64,000 nt of DNA from Balneolaceae bacterium (GTDB lineage: Bacteria; Bacteroidota; Rhodothermia; Balneolales; Balneolaceae), in the NCBI GenBank assembly GCA_006969905.1, contig CP030887.1:372001-436000 (forward strand), in the 5' to 3' direction. This document shows, one piece after another, positions 54,502 through 63,804 of this stretch; position 1 is the stretch's first letter, and each line of letters begins with the position of its first letter. Under the pieces are notes generated by a model, which was given only the letters and a program-made list of their open reading frames with translations, was not told the origin of the DNA and did no database searches. Made by a program: the position numbers and the translations under genes.

Positions 54502-56910
54502 ATGAAGCTTTATCCCATTACCTTACTTGAAAAACTTGGATTTGAACAGCTCCGGGATGCCACCCTTGCAGCTGCTCAATCTGTTCGTGCCCAGGAAATG
54601 ATCGAGGAGCTTTATCCCACTGCGCACCAGCCTACCGTAGAAAAGCTGCTTGCGCAAACCGGGGAAATGATGGCATTGTTACGCGATCCAGATCCGGTGC
54701 CTTTAAACGAGCTTCCTGACGTACGTCCTTACCTGTCCCAATCTAAAGCGGAAGGCAGCTTAATACCGCTACATGCTTTTGTGGAAATTTTTAAACTGGT
54801 GAAGTCGGCAAGGCTTCTCAAAAAATTCCTGAGAGGAAAAGAAGAGGACCACCCCTCTCTAAATCATATAGCTGAAGGGATTATTGTACTTAAAGAGCTT
54901 GAGGGTTCTATCAAAGATAAGATCACAGATTCCGGAGATCTCAGAGACGACGCCAGTCCTGAACTGCGCTCTATCCGCAAAAAGCTGAATAGCAAAAAGA
55001 ACGAGCTCAGGAAAACGGTAAATCGTTTAATGAACGATGCAACCAAAAGAGGCATGGCCTCAGATGAAGGAGTAACCATTAGAAATGGCCGTATGGTTAT
55101 TCCTGTTTTAGCGGAGTATAAACGTCAGATACAGGGCTTTATCCATGATGTTTCTGCCACCGGGCAAACCGTATACCTGGAACCTGTTGAAGCCCTTCAC
55201 CTGAACAATGAAATAAGACAGTTTGAATCGGAAGAACAACGGGAAATTGAGCGGATACTAAGAGCATTAACCAATCATGTTCGGCATAATGCAGACTTCA
55301 TCAAACAAAATGTTGAATGCCTCGCTGAGTTGGATATGATAACTGCCAAAGCAAAAGTATCTATTAGGCTGGAAGCGGATATTCCAATCATTTCCAAAGA
55401 TTTTAATCTAAAGCTCAAAAAGGCTTTTAATACGAATCTGTTGCTAAAAAACATTCTTTCAAGAAAAGAAGAGCAATTAGAGGTGGTTCCTCTTTTTCTT
55501 GAAATGACACCTGATGAATTATGCCTGATGATTACCGGACCTAATGCCGGTGGTAAATCCGTTGCCATGAAAACTGTGGGTATTTGCTCTTTGATGATTC
55601 AATCCGGCTATGCAATCCCTGCTGACCCTACCTCAGAACTCCCGATTGTTAAAGGTATTTTTGTGGATTTGGGGGATGACCAATCTATCGAAAATGATTT
55701 GAGTACCTTTTCTTCCCGGCTGCAATGGATGCAGGAAACCCTTGATAATTTCGAAGAAGGTTCGCTGGTGCTTATTGATGAAGCAGCGGCTGGAACCGAC
55801 CCCGAGGAAGGCGGGGCTCTTTTCCAGGCTTTTATTGAACATTTATTGGATCGGAATTGCAAAGTAATTGTAACCACCCATCACGGATCGCTAAAAGTAT
55901 TTGCGCATGAGCATGAGCAAGCTGTGAATGGTTCTATGGAGTTTGATCAGGATTCTCTTTCTCCCACCTATCGTTTTAAAAAAGGAGTTCCCGGAAGCAG
56001 CTATGCTTTTGAGATCGCAAAGCGAATGCACGTTAAAGAAGAAGTGCTTGATCGTTCACGTATTCTGCTAGGTGAATCCAAAGATAAGATGGAGTCACTT
56101 ATTGCAGAACTGGAATCCAAAACACAAAAAGCTGACGAGCTGAAAAACAAATTTGAAGAACTGAAGCGGAAAACAGAATCTGACCGCAATAAGTATTTAA
56201 ATAAGCTGGAGGGTATTAACAGGGAGAAGGAGAAAATCAGGCAAAAAGCTTTGATTGAGGCAAAATCCATTATGGATAATGCCAACCAGCGAATCGAACA
56301 GGCGGTGGAGCAAATTGTAAGCAAGGAAAAGAGTGATAAAAAGGATATCAAAGAGATCCGGTCTGGTATAGAGCATGAGAAAGCTTCTATTGAGGGGTCT
56401 CTTGAGGAAATACAGGAACAAAAAGAAGCTCGTTTTTTACGAAGTAAAACTCCCCCTCAAATAGGCGATCATGTAAGTTTTCTGGACGGACATACTACCG
56501 GAGAATTGGTTGAAATTAACGGTAAAAATGCGATGGTACAGGCCGGAGGTTTGCGGCTTAAAACCAAATATAAAAACCTGGTAAAGGTAGAGGCTCCGAA
56601 AAAACGGAAGAAGGAAAAGGTTCGTGCATCTGCTCATATTGAAGGAGATTCTAAACTCAAAGAAGCTATTAAACCTTCTATTGATCTTCGGGGAATGAGA
56701 GCAGATCAGGCTGTGAAAGAGGTTCGGGAATACTTAGACCGGGCTTTGTTTCACGGATTACACCAGGTGGAGATTGTACATGGAAAAGGAACCGGGATTT
56801 TGAAAGACCAAATCCACAGCTACCTGCATGAACGTACTGAAATAAAAAGTTTCCAGCTTGCCAATGAAGATTTTGGGGGTGCTGGATGTACGGTGGTTTT
56901 ATTCAAGTAG
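54502..56910 (+). CDS. mutS2: MutS2 with C-terminal Smr domain
   Basis: The 802-residue protein has the MutS2 layout: core and clamp from residue 1, with VTIRNGRMVIPVLAEYKRQI and FIHDVSATGQTVYLEPVEAL. The ATPase has Walker A TGPNAGGKSVAMKTVG, Walker B LVLIDEAAAGTDPEEGGALF and TTHHGSLK. A long coiled coil follows (residues 540-640). The C-terminal Smr nuclease domain has IDLRGMRADQAVKEV and VEIVHGKGTGILKDQI. It lacks the MutS mismatch domain. MutS2 acts on branched DNA or collided ribosomes in different bacteria. Its last 127 bases have a second, diverged copy at 58908-59034. Confidence 0.95.
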   Translation: MKLYPITLLEKLGFEQLRDATLAAAQSVRAQEMIEELYPTAHQPTVEKLLAQTGEMMALLRDPDPVPLNELPDVRPYLSQSKAEGSLIPLHAFVEIFKLVKSARLLKKFLRGKEEDHPSLNHIAEGIIVLKELEGSIKDKITDSGDLRDDASPELRSIRKKLNSKKNELRKTVNRLMNDATKRGMASDEGVTIRNGRMVIPVLAEYKRQIQGFIHDVSATGQTVYLEPVEALHLNNEIRQFESEEQREIERILRALTNHVRHNADFIKQNVECLAELDMITAKAKVSIRLEADIPIISKDFNLKLKKAFNTNLLLKNILSRKEEQLEVVPLFLEMTPDELCLMITGPNAGGKSVAMKTVGICSLMIQSGYAIPADPTSELPIVKGIFVDLGDDQSIENDLSTFSSRLQWMQETLDNFEEGSLVLIDEAAAGTDPEEGGALFQAFIEHLLDRNCKVIVTTHHGSLKVFAHEHEQAVNGSMEFDQDSLSPTYRFKKGVPGSSYAFEIAKRMHVKEEVLDRSRILLGESKDKMESLIAELESKTQKADELKNKFEELKRKTESDRNKYLNKLEGINREKEKIRQKALIEAKSIMDNANQRIEQAVEQIVSKEKSDKKDIKEIRSGIEHEKASIEGSLEEIQEQKEARFLRSKTPPQIGDHVSFLDGHTTGELVEINGKNAMVQAGGLRLKTKYKNLVKVEAPKKRKKEKVRASAHIEGDSKLKEAIKPSIDLRGMRADQAVKEVREYLDRALFHGLHQVEIVHGKGTGILKDQIHSYLHERTEIKSFQLANEDFGGAGCTVVLFK

Positions 56911-56913
56911 AGC

Positions 56914-57681
56914 TTAACGTAAATACTTTATATAGATATTTATTGAATAAGCAATTACCAATAGCAGATAAATAAAGCCAAGATTTTTCTCAAACTTTTC
57001 CATCTTATGGGAGCTGGCGACTTTCGAGCCCAACCCATTAAATACCACGTATGCTAAAAATAGAATAATAGCATATTCGATGTTAATGCTACTCTCTATA
57101 TAATAAACATAAACCCCTCCTATACTTACCGGGGGTAATAAAATGGCTAAAGAAATAGCCCTTGCTTCATCTGCTGAAAATTTAAACAGGTATAGTAAAA
57201 TAGGCATTAGCAATACCCCAGCACCTATCCCCATCATTCCTCCTATAAAACCAACTAATGATGCTAATATCAAAATGGAAGCATTTCCAAGGTTCAAATC
57301 AAACCGATCAAAAAGCCCTATTTCATCATTAAAGATTTGATTGATCGCCAGGAACAGTAACAAAGATGTGAAAATAGCCTGCATCGTAAAATCGTCGAAC
57401 AGAAAAGCGATTTGAGCACCGAAATAAGAGAAAAAAGCATAACTGAGTACACCTATTACTATAATCTTAATGTGCTTTTTTACCTCACTCCTTAGATGCC
57501 AAACCGAAAGTGCGGACATTGGGCCAAGCATAGCAGCTAATACCGTTCCTTGAGCAGTGTGTTGGTCCAATATGCCAAATATAACCAGTAAAGAGACTAA
57601 AATAGGAGCCCCGGCAATTCCGGCATACCCACCTAAAAATCCAACCGTTAATCCAAAAATAATTATTGGAAGTAGTTCCAA
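56914..57681 (-). CDS. Second TauE/SafE (TSUP) family membrane transporter
   Basis: The 255-residue protein has about eight helices and the paired glycine-rich motifs LTVGFLGGYAGIAGAPILVS and ASLVGFIGGMMGIGAGVLLM. HTAQGTVLAAMLGPMSALSV is the family's loop. Its stop is only 3 bases from the mutS2 stop. It belongs to a two-gene AT-rich block that separates mutS2 from a duplicate of its own 3' end, so it may be acquired. It is not a recent copy of the TSUP gene at 52850. Confidence 0.9.
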   Translation of the reverse strand: MELLPIIIFGLTVGFLGGYAGIAGAPILVSLLVIFGILDQHTAQGTVLAAMLGPMSALSVWHLRSEVKKHIKIIVIGVLSYAFFSYFGAQIAFLFDDFTMQAIFTSLLLFLAINQIFNDEIGLFDRFDLNLGNASILILASLVGFIGGMMGIGAGVLLMPILLYLFKFSADEARAISLAILLPPVSIGGVYVYYIESSINIEYAIILFLAYVVFNGLGSKVASSHKMEKFEKNLGFIYLLLVIAYSINIYIKYLR

Positions 57682-57715
57682 GACAATCTTTTAATTAAAA
57701 TAGGAAAATAGTGCT

Positions 57716-58768
57716 TTATGGCATCTTTTGTTTAAATAAATCTTCGTGCTTTTTACTTATTTTTTTTTCCAACGTATCTCTGTCAAGCTTATTTACATTC
57801 AATGAGTTTGTATAGTTATGAACCATATCCATAAAAGACTTACTTATTTCGGAAGCAAAATCCTCGTTATTTCTGAGTATCATACCAATATTACCTTCAC
57901 CATCATTAAAACTAAAAATAGTATCCCTATTATCTACAACAATTACATGTACTCCCCACTTCCAGCTAGGTGCAACTCGTAGATCGACAATAAAGTTATT
58001 GTACTTTTCTTTCTTACTCATGGAGTACTTCTTTTCCAAAAAGTCCAAATGTTCATCCCATTTTTTGTCCAGTACCTCCTCCTCTTTTAAGGCATTCAAA
58101 CTATCTATTAGCTCTTCGTAATGGATATGATCAGACAAAATGGACTCAGATTTTTCACCAAAGTCCTTAAGCGAAAATTTTTTCTTTTTTCCTCTTTGGT
58201 CAAGTATATCAACTTGCTTTTTTATCCATAATGAATAATTCCTGATCAACTCTTCTTTCTCTTTAGAATCTGTCCCAGCCTGTGCAGAATTCAGAATTTT
58301 TTCTAAAACATCAGTACTCATAATATCAGTATATCTTCTGTATTCTATCCTTTTGTCCGACATTATCTTCCTAAGCTCTTTTTCGTATTTTTCACTTTTC
58401 ATAAAATTTGATGCCCCAAAATAGTGAATAGACTTTTTGCATTTCCTGAAAAGCTTTACAACTTCATTCTCAAATGGATTCACAGCATATGAAAAGAAAA
58501 GCTGATTGTAATCCCCTTTCTTTCTTAGCTCTCTGACAAAATAAAAAGCAATAATGCCCAGCAAATATGCATAACAAACTGCATTAGCCCAAAGCCAGAC
58601 TTCTGCTTCAAAATTTAGGATGTCTTTATAATCCTTATGGAGATCAATGTAAATTGGGGTAGCTGTAATTGCCAGTGATATAAAAACAACTACTATTGTA
58701 AAAAACTTTATTACAAAATCCGTAAAATTTTCCCTAAGAGTCCCGAAAAAGTCTTCTTTTTTAGCCAT
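57716..58768 (-). CDS. Two-helix membrane protein with possible PLD-like sensor domain
   Basis: The 350-residue protein has two N-terminal membrane helices (FFTIVVVFISLAITATPIYI and ANAVCYAYLLGIIAFYFV). A large cytoplasmic part follows. KLFRKCKKSIHYFGASNFMK and WGVHVIVVDNRDTIFSFNDG resemble strands of the phospholipase-D-like fold, in which non-catalytic versions act as sensors. No HxK catalytic motif is seen. The middle (residues 150-250) is highly charged and helical. I do not recognise a named family. It is strongly AT-rich and sits in the insert beside mutS2; a role in defence or signalling would be speculation. Confidence 0.7.
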   Translation of the reverse strand: MAKKEDFFGTLRENFTDFVIKFFTIVVVFISLAITATPIYIDLHKDYKDILNFEAEVWLWANAVCYAYLLGIIAFYFVRELRKKGDYNQLFFSYAVNPFENEVVKLFRKCKKSIHYFGASNFMKSEKYEKELRKIMSDKRIEYRRYTDIMSTDVLEKILNSAQAGTDSKEKEELIRNYSLWIKKQVDILDQRGKKKKFSLKDFGEKSESILSDHIHYEELIDSLNALKEEEVLDKKWDEHLDFLEKKYSMSKKEKYNNFIVDLRVAPSWKWGVHVIVVDNRDTIFSFNDGEGNIGMILRNNEDFASEISKSFMDMVHNYTNSLNVNKLDRDTLEKKISKKHEDLFKQKMP

Positions 58769-58907
58769 AATTATTTTCTAACGTTCATAATTCTAAAGAA
58801 TATAAAGCGTTCATTAATAATTACTAACTAAAAATTATTTTCTAGCAATTCAAACTTTTTACCGCATAGCACTTGTGCAAAATAATTATACAGTCCCTCC
58901 CCAACGA

Positions 58908-59034
58908 GAAAGGAACCGGGATTTTAAAAGACCAAATCCATAGCTACCTGCATGAACGTACCGAAGTGAAAAGCTTCCAGCTTGCTAATGAAGATTTTGG
59001 GGGAGGCGGAGTTACCATTGTCAATTTGCAATAA
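58908..59034 (+). pseudogene. Displaced duplicate of the mutS2 3' end (Smr remnant)
   Basis: This segment encodes EKGTGILKDQIHSYLHERTE, then VKSFQLANEDFGGGGVTIVN and a stop, and aligns without gaps to the last 127 bases of mutS2 (56784-56910). By eye about nine bases in ten match over the first 95 bases; the last 30 differ more. No upstream mutS2 sequence or start codon precedes it. It looks like the original mutS2 tail left behind after an insertion or recombination. Confidence 0.85.
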
Positions 59035-59082
59035 TCAATATCCAAATCAAGTCTGCAATAAGCATTGGATACTCATCATTTA

Positions 59083-59460
59083 TTATTGAGTATTGAAGGC
59101 TCCCTCTTCTTCAAGCAACTCCAGAGTTTCAACCGCATGGCGCAAATGCGGAATTACAATACTTCCCCCAACGATTAATGCCACATTCATACCATCAATA
59201 ATTTCATCTTTAGAATATCCCGCATTCACACATTGCTCCAGGTGATAATCAATACAATCGTTACATCGTAAAACAGCAGAGGCTACTAAGCCTAGTAGTT
59301 CTTTGGTTTTTCCATCCAGCGCACCATCACGGTAGGTATTGGAATCCATGTTGAAAAACCGCTTTACTCCAAGATGGCCCAGCTCCATAATCTTGTCGTT
59401 CATGATGGATCGTTTTTCGCGAAACTGTTGCAGCCTGTTTTTGTCTGGTGAATTTGACAT
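59083..59460 (-). CDS. Carboxymuconolactone decarboxylase/AhpD-like protein
   Basis: The 125-residue helical protein has the AhpD-type redox motif RCNDCIDYHLEQCVNAGYSK (CxxC followed by His). The ending MNVALIVGGSIVIPHLRHAV is also typical. The family includes peroxidase-linked disulfide reductases and decarboxylases; the CxxC-x2-H pattern favours a redox role. It is a single gene, with its own promoter likely in the region 59461-59600. Confidence 0.92.
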   Translation of the reverse strand: MSNSPDKNRLQQFREKRSIMNDKIMELGHLGVKRFFNMDSNTYRDGALDGKTKELLGLVASAVLRCNDCIDYHLEQCVNAGYSKDEIIDGMNVALIVGGSIVIPHLRHAVETLELLEEEGAFNTQ

Positions 59461-59916
59461 AGTAATACTTTTTTAGTGAGTTCGAGAAAGTACATAGTAT
59501 CTGATCAGAATAGAATACCTAATTATTCCTACCTCCCCTCTATCCCTTCCTTATCCAAGGAGTGGAGGCTCTATATTATCATTCAGAAATTGATTTCAAA
59601 ATTAGGGGAGGTCAAAAATACGTTACTAGTACGCTCGAACGTAAGCACAGGATTCTGCCTGGCAAAAGGGAAGTTTTGCAGAGATACATTCACGAGCGCA
59701 GCAAAGTGATCTTGATTTCCAACCACCTATATTGAGACTGCTTCGTTCCTCGCAGAAGTGAAAATCCTTCATTTCGATCCCGAATGCTCTCGAGAAGGGA
59801 TAAGGAAGGTTTTTTAACCAAAAACTCATGTACAAAGATTTTGTGCTTTCGTGATTTTGTGGCAACTTAAAACCAGTAACACATCCCGAAATCTCCTCTC
59901 AAAAGGGGACTTTTTT
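59461..59916. other. Intergenic region with degraded repeat
   Basis: About 455 bases between divergent AhpD-like and SGNH genes. A 12-base inverted pair (CCTTCCTTATCC at 59545 and GGATAAGGAAGG at 59798) bounds about 265 bases. Part of it (near 59735-59790) reads like a decayed palindromic repeat, including CTTCGTTCCTCGCAGAAG. Just before the SGNH start a short hairpin (TCTCCT/AGGGGA) is followed by six T. No protein-like frame was accepted. Confidence 0.45.
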
Positions 59917-61422
59917 ATGTTCAGAAAAAAGGAAGCAAAACATAAACTGGTGGTAATCGGTGACAGCCTTTCGCAAGGCTTTAAGAACGGGGGTATTTAT
60001 CGTACCGACATCAACTTCCCTTCTTTTGTCGCAAGATGTTTTGATCCTGTGCCCGAGTTTATTCAACCTTCGTTTACAGCCCAGGCAGGAATACCACTCA
60101 ACCTGGAGATATTATTAAGAGGAATATCTGAAGAGTTTGGGGAAAGCCTTGAATGGAATGAGTTTGTAGGGGCAGCTTCTCACACCTTCAAAACCTTAAA
60201 GCGGGTAAAAAAATACTGGGAAGGCGGATTTAAGGACCTCAGTGTAGATCAAAATCAGCCGTATCATAATCAAGCGGTGTGGGGATTTGCCATTAATGAT
60301 TCCTGGATTGTAAATGAGAAAAACAGCCGGGAGTTTATTGATCAGAATAAGGAACAATTCTCCGTTTTCGGATTACTACCTGAACATGCCAAGTACACAA
60401 CCGCCCGGCTTGTACTCAACCCAACCCTGAAGCCTGAAACCGAGGAAAATACTCAAATTCAAAATGCACAACTTTTGCAACAAGATGGGGGCATTGAAAA
60501 CCTTATTGTTTGTCTGGGCCACAACAACGCTTTGGGCGCCGTTGTAAATCTTGAACTCAAGTGGTCAGAGCCCAAAGATCTAACTGCTTTTACTGCACAT
60601 CGTACTCATTCCATCTACCGCCCAATACATTTTGAAAAAGAATACCGGGAGCTTGCTGAGCGAATTTCTGAAATTGGAGCCGAAAGAGTTTTTGTCCCTA
60701 CCATTCCCTATCCTACTATTCCCCCCGTTGTTAGGGGCGTCAACTCAGGTTTATCCAGTGAAAGGCTAAGGTATTTTGATTACTACACCCGTTTTTGGAT
60801 CTGGGATGAAGATTTTGACCCGGTTAAGCACCCTCACCTTACTAAAGATGAGGCCATTCAAATTGACTTTGCTATAGACGAGTTTAATTCTATTATCCGA
60901 AAGGTGGCTAAAGAGCACGGCTGGTTTGTTGTGCCTATGGCCAAAAATGTTGCCAGCATGGCAAGGCGCCGTTTAGGTGGTGAACTGCTACAGAGTTATC
61001 CCGATGACTTTGTAGCCGCTTTAAAACGTAATCCATTAACCTCACACCTTGTCAATGAGAAAGACGAGGCAACTTTGTCAACTGATTTTATAAGGGTTAA
61101 AAAAGAAACGGGCAAAATGTATAAAGGTGGCATTTTCAGTTTAGACGGTTTGCATCCCACTACCATTGGATACGGATTGATGGCCAACGTATACCGGGAA
61201 ACTATGAGACAGGCTGGTGTAAAGTTTCAGAAGCCTATGGATTGGGACTTTATTATCCAGGAAGATTCCCTGGTAACAACTCCCCCGGCCCTGCTTTCAG
61301 AGCTGAAAATGGTACTCCGGTTTTTGGCAATGGGAAAACAGGAACGCTTCGTAAACCTGGGAAAATCTATTCTGTCCCAGGCTTTGGAGTTGGTTTCGAC
61401 AGGCACACAAAGGTCTGGGTAA
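59917..61422 (+). CDS. SGNH/GDSL-type hydrolase
   Basis: From the ATG at 59917 the product is 501 residues (an in-frame extension to 59851 has no domain content). The GDS block is HKLVVIGDSLSQGFKNGG with the catalytic serine. Block III-like LIVCLGHNNALGAVV, and DGLHPTTIGYGLMANVY with the catalytic D-x-x-H, complete the triad. Large inserts give a length beyond usual GDSL esterases. It lacks a clear signal peptide. Substrate is unknown; esters or lipids are typical. Confidence 0.88.
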   Translation: MFRKKEAKHKLVVIGDSLSQGFKNGGIYRTDINFPSFVARCFDPVPEFIQPSFTAQAGIPLNLEILLRGISEEFGESLEWNEFVGAASHTFKTLKRVKKYWEGGFKDLSVDQNQPYHNQAVWGFAINDSWIVNEKNSREFIDQNKEQFSVFGLLPEHAKYTTARLVLNPTLKPETEENTQIQNAQLLQQDGGIENLIVCLGHNNALGAVVNLELKWSEPKDLTAFTAHRTHSIYRPIHFEKEYRELAERISEIGAERVFVPTIPYPTIPPVVRGVNSGLSSERLRYFDYYTRFWIWDEDFDPVKHPHLTKDEAIQIDFAIDEFNSIIRKVAKEHGWFVVPMAKNVASMARRRLGGELLQSYPDDFVAALKRNPLTSHLVNEKDEATLSTDFIRVKKETGKMYKGGIFSLDGLHPTTIGYGLMANVYRETMRQAGVKFQKPMDWDFIIQEDSLVTTPPALLSELKMVLRFLAMGKQERFVNLGKSILSQALELVSTGTQRSG

Positions 61423-61427
61423 TTTTA

Positions 61428-61444
61428 TTTAGATTTATTCTAAA
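61428..61444. promoter_or_regulatory. Palindromic operator 1 upstream of the TonB receptor gene
   Basis: TTTAGA-TTTAT-TCTAAA is a 17-base palindrome with a 5-base spacer, of the type bound by DtxR/IdeR- or Fur-like metal regulators. It lies 72 bases before the ATG of the FecA-like gene. Confidence 0.6.
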
Positions 61445-61476
61445 TTACTATTGATGCAAAGTTGAAGAGTGCATAA

Positions 61477-61493
61477 CTTAGACTTGTTCTAAA
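61477..61493. promoter_or_regulatory. Palindromic operator 2 upstream of the TonB receptor gene
   Basis: CTTAGA-CTTGT-TCTAAA repeats operator 1 with the same spacer and one broken outer pair. Its centre is 49 bases from that of operator 1 and it ends 22 bases before the ATG. Confidence 0.6.
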
Positions 61494-61515
61494 TAAAAAC
61501 CTCCTTGTTCTCTTT

Positions 61516-63726
61516 ATGAAAAATCTCTTCTCTCTGCTTCTCCTATCCTGCCTCTTCACAACACTTGCAAACTCACAAAACAAACAAACTGACAGCTTAG
61601 ATATTTACGATTCCATCATCATGGAGCGTATTACTGTTGTTGGTAAACCGGCTTGGGTTGACCGAACTCCCGGCTCTGCTTCTTTTATCGGCTATGCACA
61701 ATTACAACGGCAGCAGTATAGCGATATAAACAGGGTTCTTCGAAGAGTCAGCGGTGTAAATATCCAGGAAGAAGATGGCTTTGGTTTACGGCCTAACATC
61801 GGACTAAGAGGAACCGGTGTAGAACGTAGTTCAAAGATCACACTTATGGAAGACGGAATTCTTATTGCTCCGGCACCTTATGCCGCCCCTGCTGCCTATT
61901 ACTTTCCTTCAATTGGCAGAATGAGTTCGGTTGAGGTTCGAAAAGGTTCTTCGCAAATAAAATACGGCCCTTACACTACCGGGGGTGCCCTTAATTTGCT
62001 TTCTACCCGAATACCTTATGAACTACAAGGGATGGCTGAGGTAAGTGTCGGGGAATTCAATTCCAGGAAAATCCATGCCACCCTGGGAAATACCTACAAA
62101 AATTTCGGGTTCCTGGTAGAAACTTACCAGATGACAAATACAGGGTTTAAAGATTTGGATTTCGGAGGGGAAACCGGGTTTGATACCAAAGACTTCATGG
62201 GTAAATTCATGTTCCGAACTAATGCAGATGCCAGTATTTACCAGAAGGTGGAATTCAAGCTAGCCTATTATGATGAAATTTCTGACGAGACTTATCTGGG
62301 ATTGACTGATGCTGATTTTGATGCCGCACCCTATCGACGATATGCGGCATCCCAGGAAGATGTTATGGATGCAGATCAAACACAATTATCTGTTCGCCAT
62401 TTTGCTCAATTTGCTGAAAACCTTGATTTAACAACGACCATTTATCGTAATGAATTCAACCGAAACTGGTATAAACTGGACAAAGTTGACGGAGTTGGTA
62501 TCAGCACCCTGCTGGCAGATCCCCAAAACTACCCTGGTGCTTATAATGTTGTTGTGGGTGGCAATAGCCCCGATGATGTGCTTGATGTAAAAGCCAACAA
62601 TCGTGAATACTATTCCCGTGGAATCCAGTCAGTTTTAGCCTATAGCTTTGATGTTGGTAAAACCTCATCTGAGATGGAATTGGGCATACGCTATCATGAA
62701 GATGGGATGGACCGCTTCCAATGGGTAGACGGGTACCGGATGGAAAACGGGAGCATGATTTTAACCAGTTCGGGTACTCCAGGAACGAACAGCAACCGCA
62801 TTGAATCTGCACAGGCATTGGCTTTCTACCTTCAAAATAAAATCACTTTTAATAACTGGACTTTTACTCCCGGCCTTCGATTTGAGAATATCAATTTAGA
62901 AAGAGAGGACTATGGAAAAGCTGATCCTGATCGCACAGGCTCTGACTTAACTATTAGAGAAAACGAACTGAATGTTTTTGTTCCCGGATTGGGAGTGAGC
63001 TATCAGATAAATGAAGCATTGCATCTTTTTGGTGGATTGCACAAAGGTTTTGCTCCTCCAGGCCCCGGCTCTGTAAGTGGCACAGATGCTGAAAACAGTA
63101 TTAACTATGAATTAGGAACCAGGTATAGAAACAACAAACTTGGATTAGAAGCTGTCGTTTTCTTTAACGATTATTCAAATCTTTTAGGATCTGATCTTGC
63201 TGCTGGTGGAGGTGCCGGAACAACCGAACAGTTCAATGCCGGTGAAGTAAATGTAATTGGGGCAGAATTCTCTTTTGATTATGAGTTAATGCCTGAAAGT
63301 TCAACTTTGAAACTACCCGTTGCTTTGAATTATACTTTCACAGAAGCAACCTTTCAAAATAGTTTTAGCAGTAATTATGATGCATGGGGTGATGTAGAAG
63401 TTGGGGATATCATACCTTATCTGCCCACGCATCAATTCAATACCAGCCTTGATGCGATTTACAAAAAAGCAGATGCCAGCCTTGCCATATATGGCACTTC
63501 GGAAATGAGAACTATTGCCGGACAAGGTGATATAGCTGAAAATGAAAGTACAGATGCGTACGTTTTAGTTGATCTTTCTTTCGGATACCAGATTAATAAC
63601 AAAGCCCGCGTCTTCACGAATATTCGAAACCTAACGGATCAGACGTACATCGTTTCGAGAAGGCCGGCAGGTGTTCGCCCAGGTTTACCCAGAATGTTGA
63701 TGGGCGGGTTGAAATTAGATTTTTGA
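61516..63726 (+). CDS. TonB-dependent receptor, FecA-like
   Basis: The 736-residue protein has a signal peptide (MKNLFSLLLLSCLFTTLANS-Q), a TonB-box-like segment near residues 33-40 (MERITVVG), and a plug domain (DINRVLRRVSGVNIQEEDGF followed by GLRPNIGLRGTGVERSSKI). The 22-strand barrel ends RMLMGGLKLDF. Its plug resembles that of ferric-citrate type receptors. Two palindromes upstream suggest control by iron or another metal. No N-terminal signalling extension for a FecI/FecR system is seen. The next gene begins 78 bases downstream. Confidence 0.93.
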   Translation: MKNLFSLLLLSCLFTTLANSQNKQTDSLDIYDSIIMERITVVGKPAWVDRTPGSASFIGYAQLQRQQYSDINRVLRRVSGVNIQEEDGFGLRPNIGLRGTGVERSSKITLMEDGILIAPAPYAAPAAYYFPSIGRMSSVEVRKGSSQIKYGPYTTGGALNLLSTRIPYELQGMAEVSVGEFNSRKIHATLGNTYKNFGFLVETYQMTNTGFKDLDFGGETGFDTKDFMGKFMFRTNADASIYQKVEFKLAYYDEISDETYLGLTDADFDAAPYRRYAASQEDVMDADQTQLSVRHFAQFAENLDLTTTIYRNEFNRNWYKLDKVDGVGISTLLADPQNYPGAYNVVVGGNSPDDVLDVKANNREYYSRGIQSVLAYSFDVGKTSSEMELGIRYHEDGMDRFQWVDGYRMENGSMILTSSGTPGTNSNRIESAQALAFYLQNKITFNNWTFTPGLRFENINLEREDYGKADPDRTGSDLTIRENELNVFVPGLGVSYQINEALHLFGGLHKGFAPPGPGSVSGTDAENSINYELGTRYRNNKLGLEAVVFFNDYSNLLGSDLAAGGGAGTTEQFNAGEVNVIGAEFSFDYELMPESSTLKLPVALNYTFTEATFQNSFSSNYDAWGDVEVGDIIPYLPTHQFNTSLDAIYKKADASLAIYGTSEMRTIAGQGDIAENESTDAYVLVDLSFGYQINNKARVFTNIRNLTDQTYIVSRRPAGVRPGLPRMLMGGLKLDF

Positions 63727-63804
63727 TTTGGAATTATTGCTTACCTTTGGGTTCGGTTCAGCTGAACCCTATAAATTCTTAATCAACCCCAAATTTTTCC
63801 ACGA

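Noticed and set aside
59476-59709. 77-codon frame between the AhpD-like and SGNH genes
   Set aside because: It lies across a degraded repeat, has no domain-like composition, and the region reads as non-coding.
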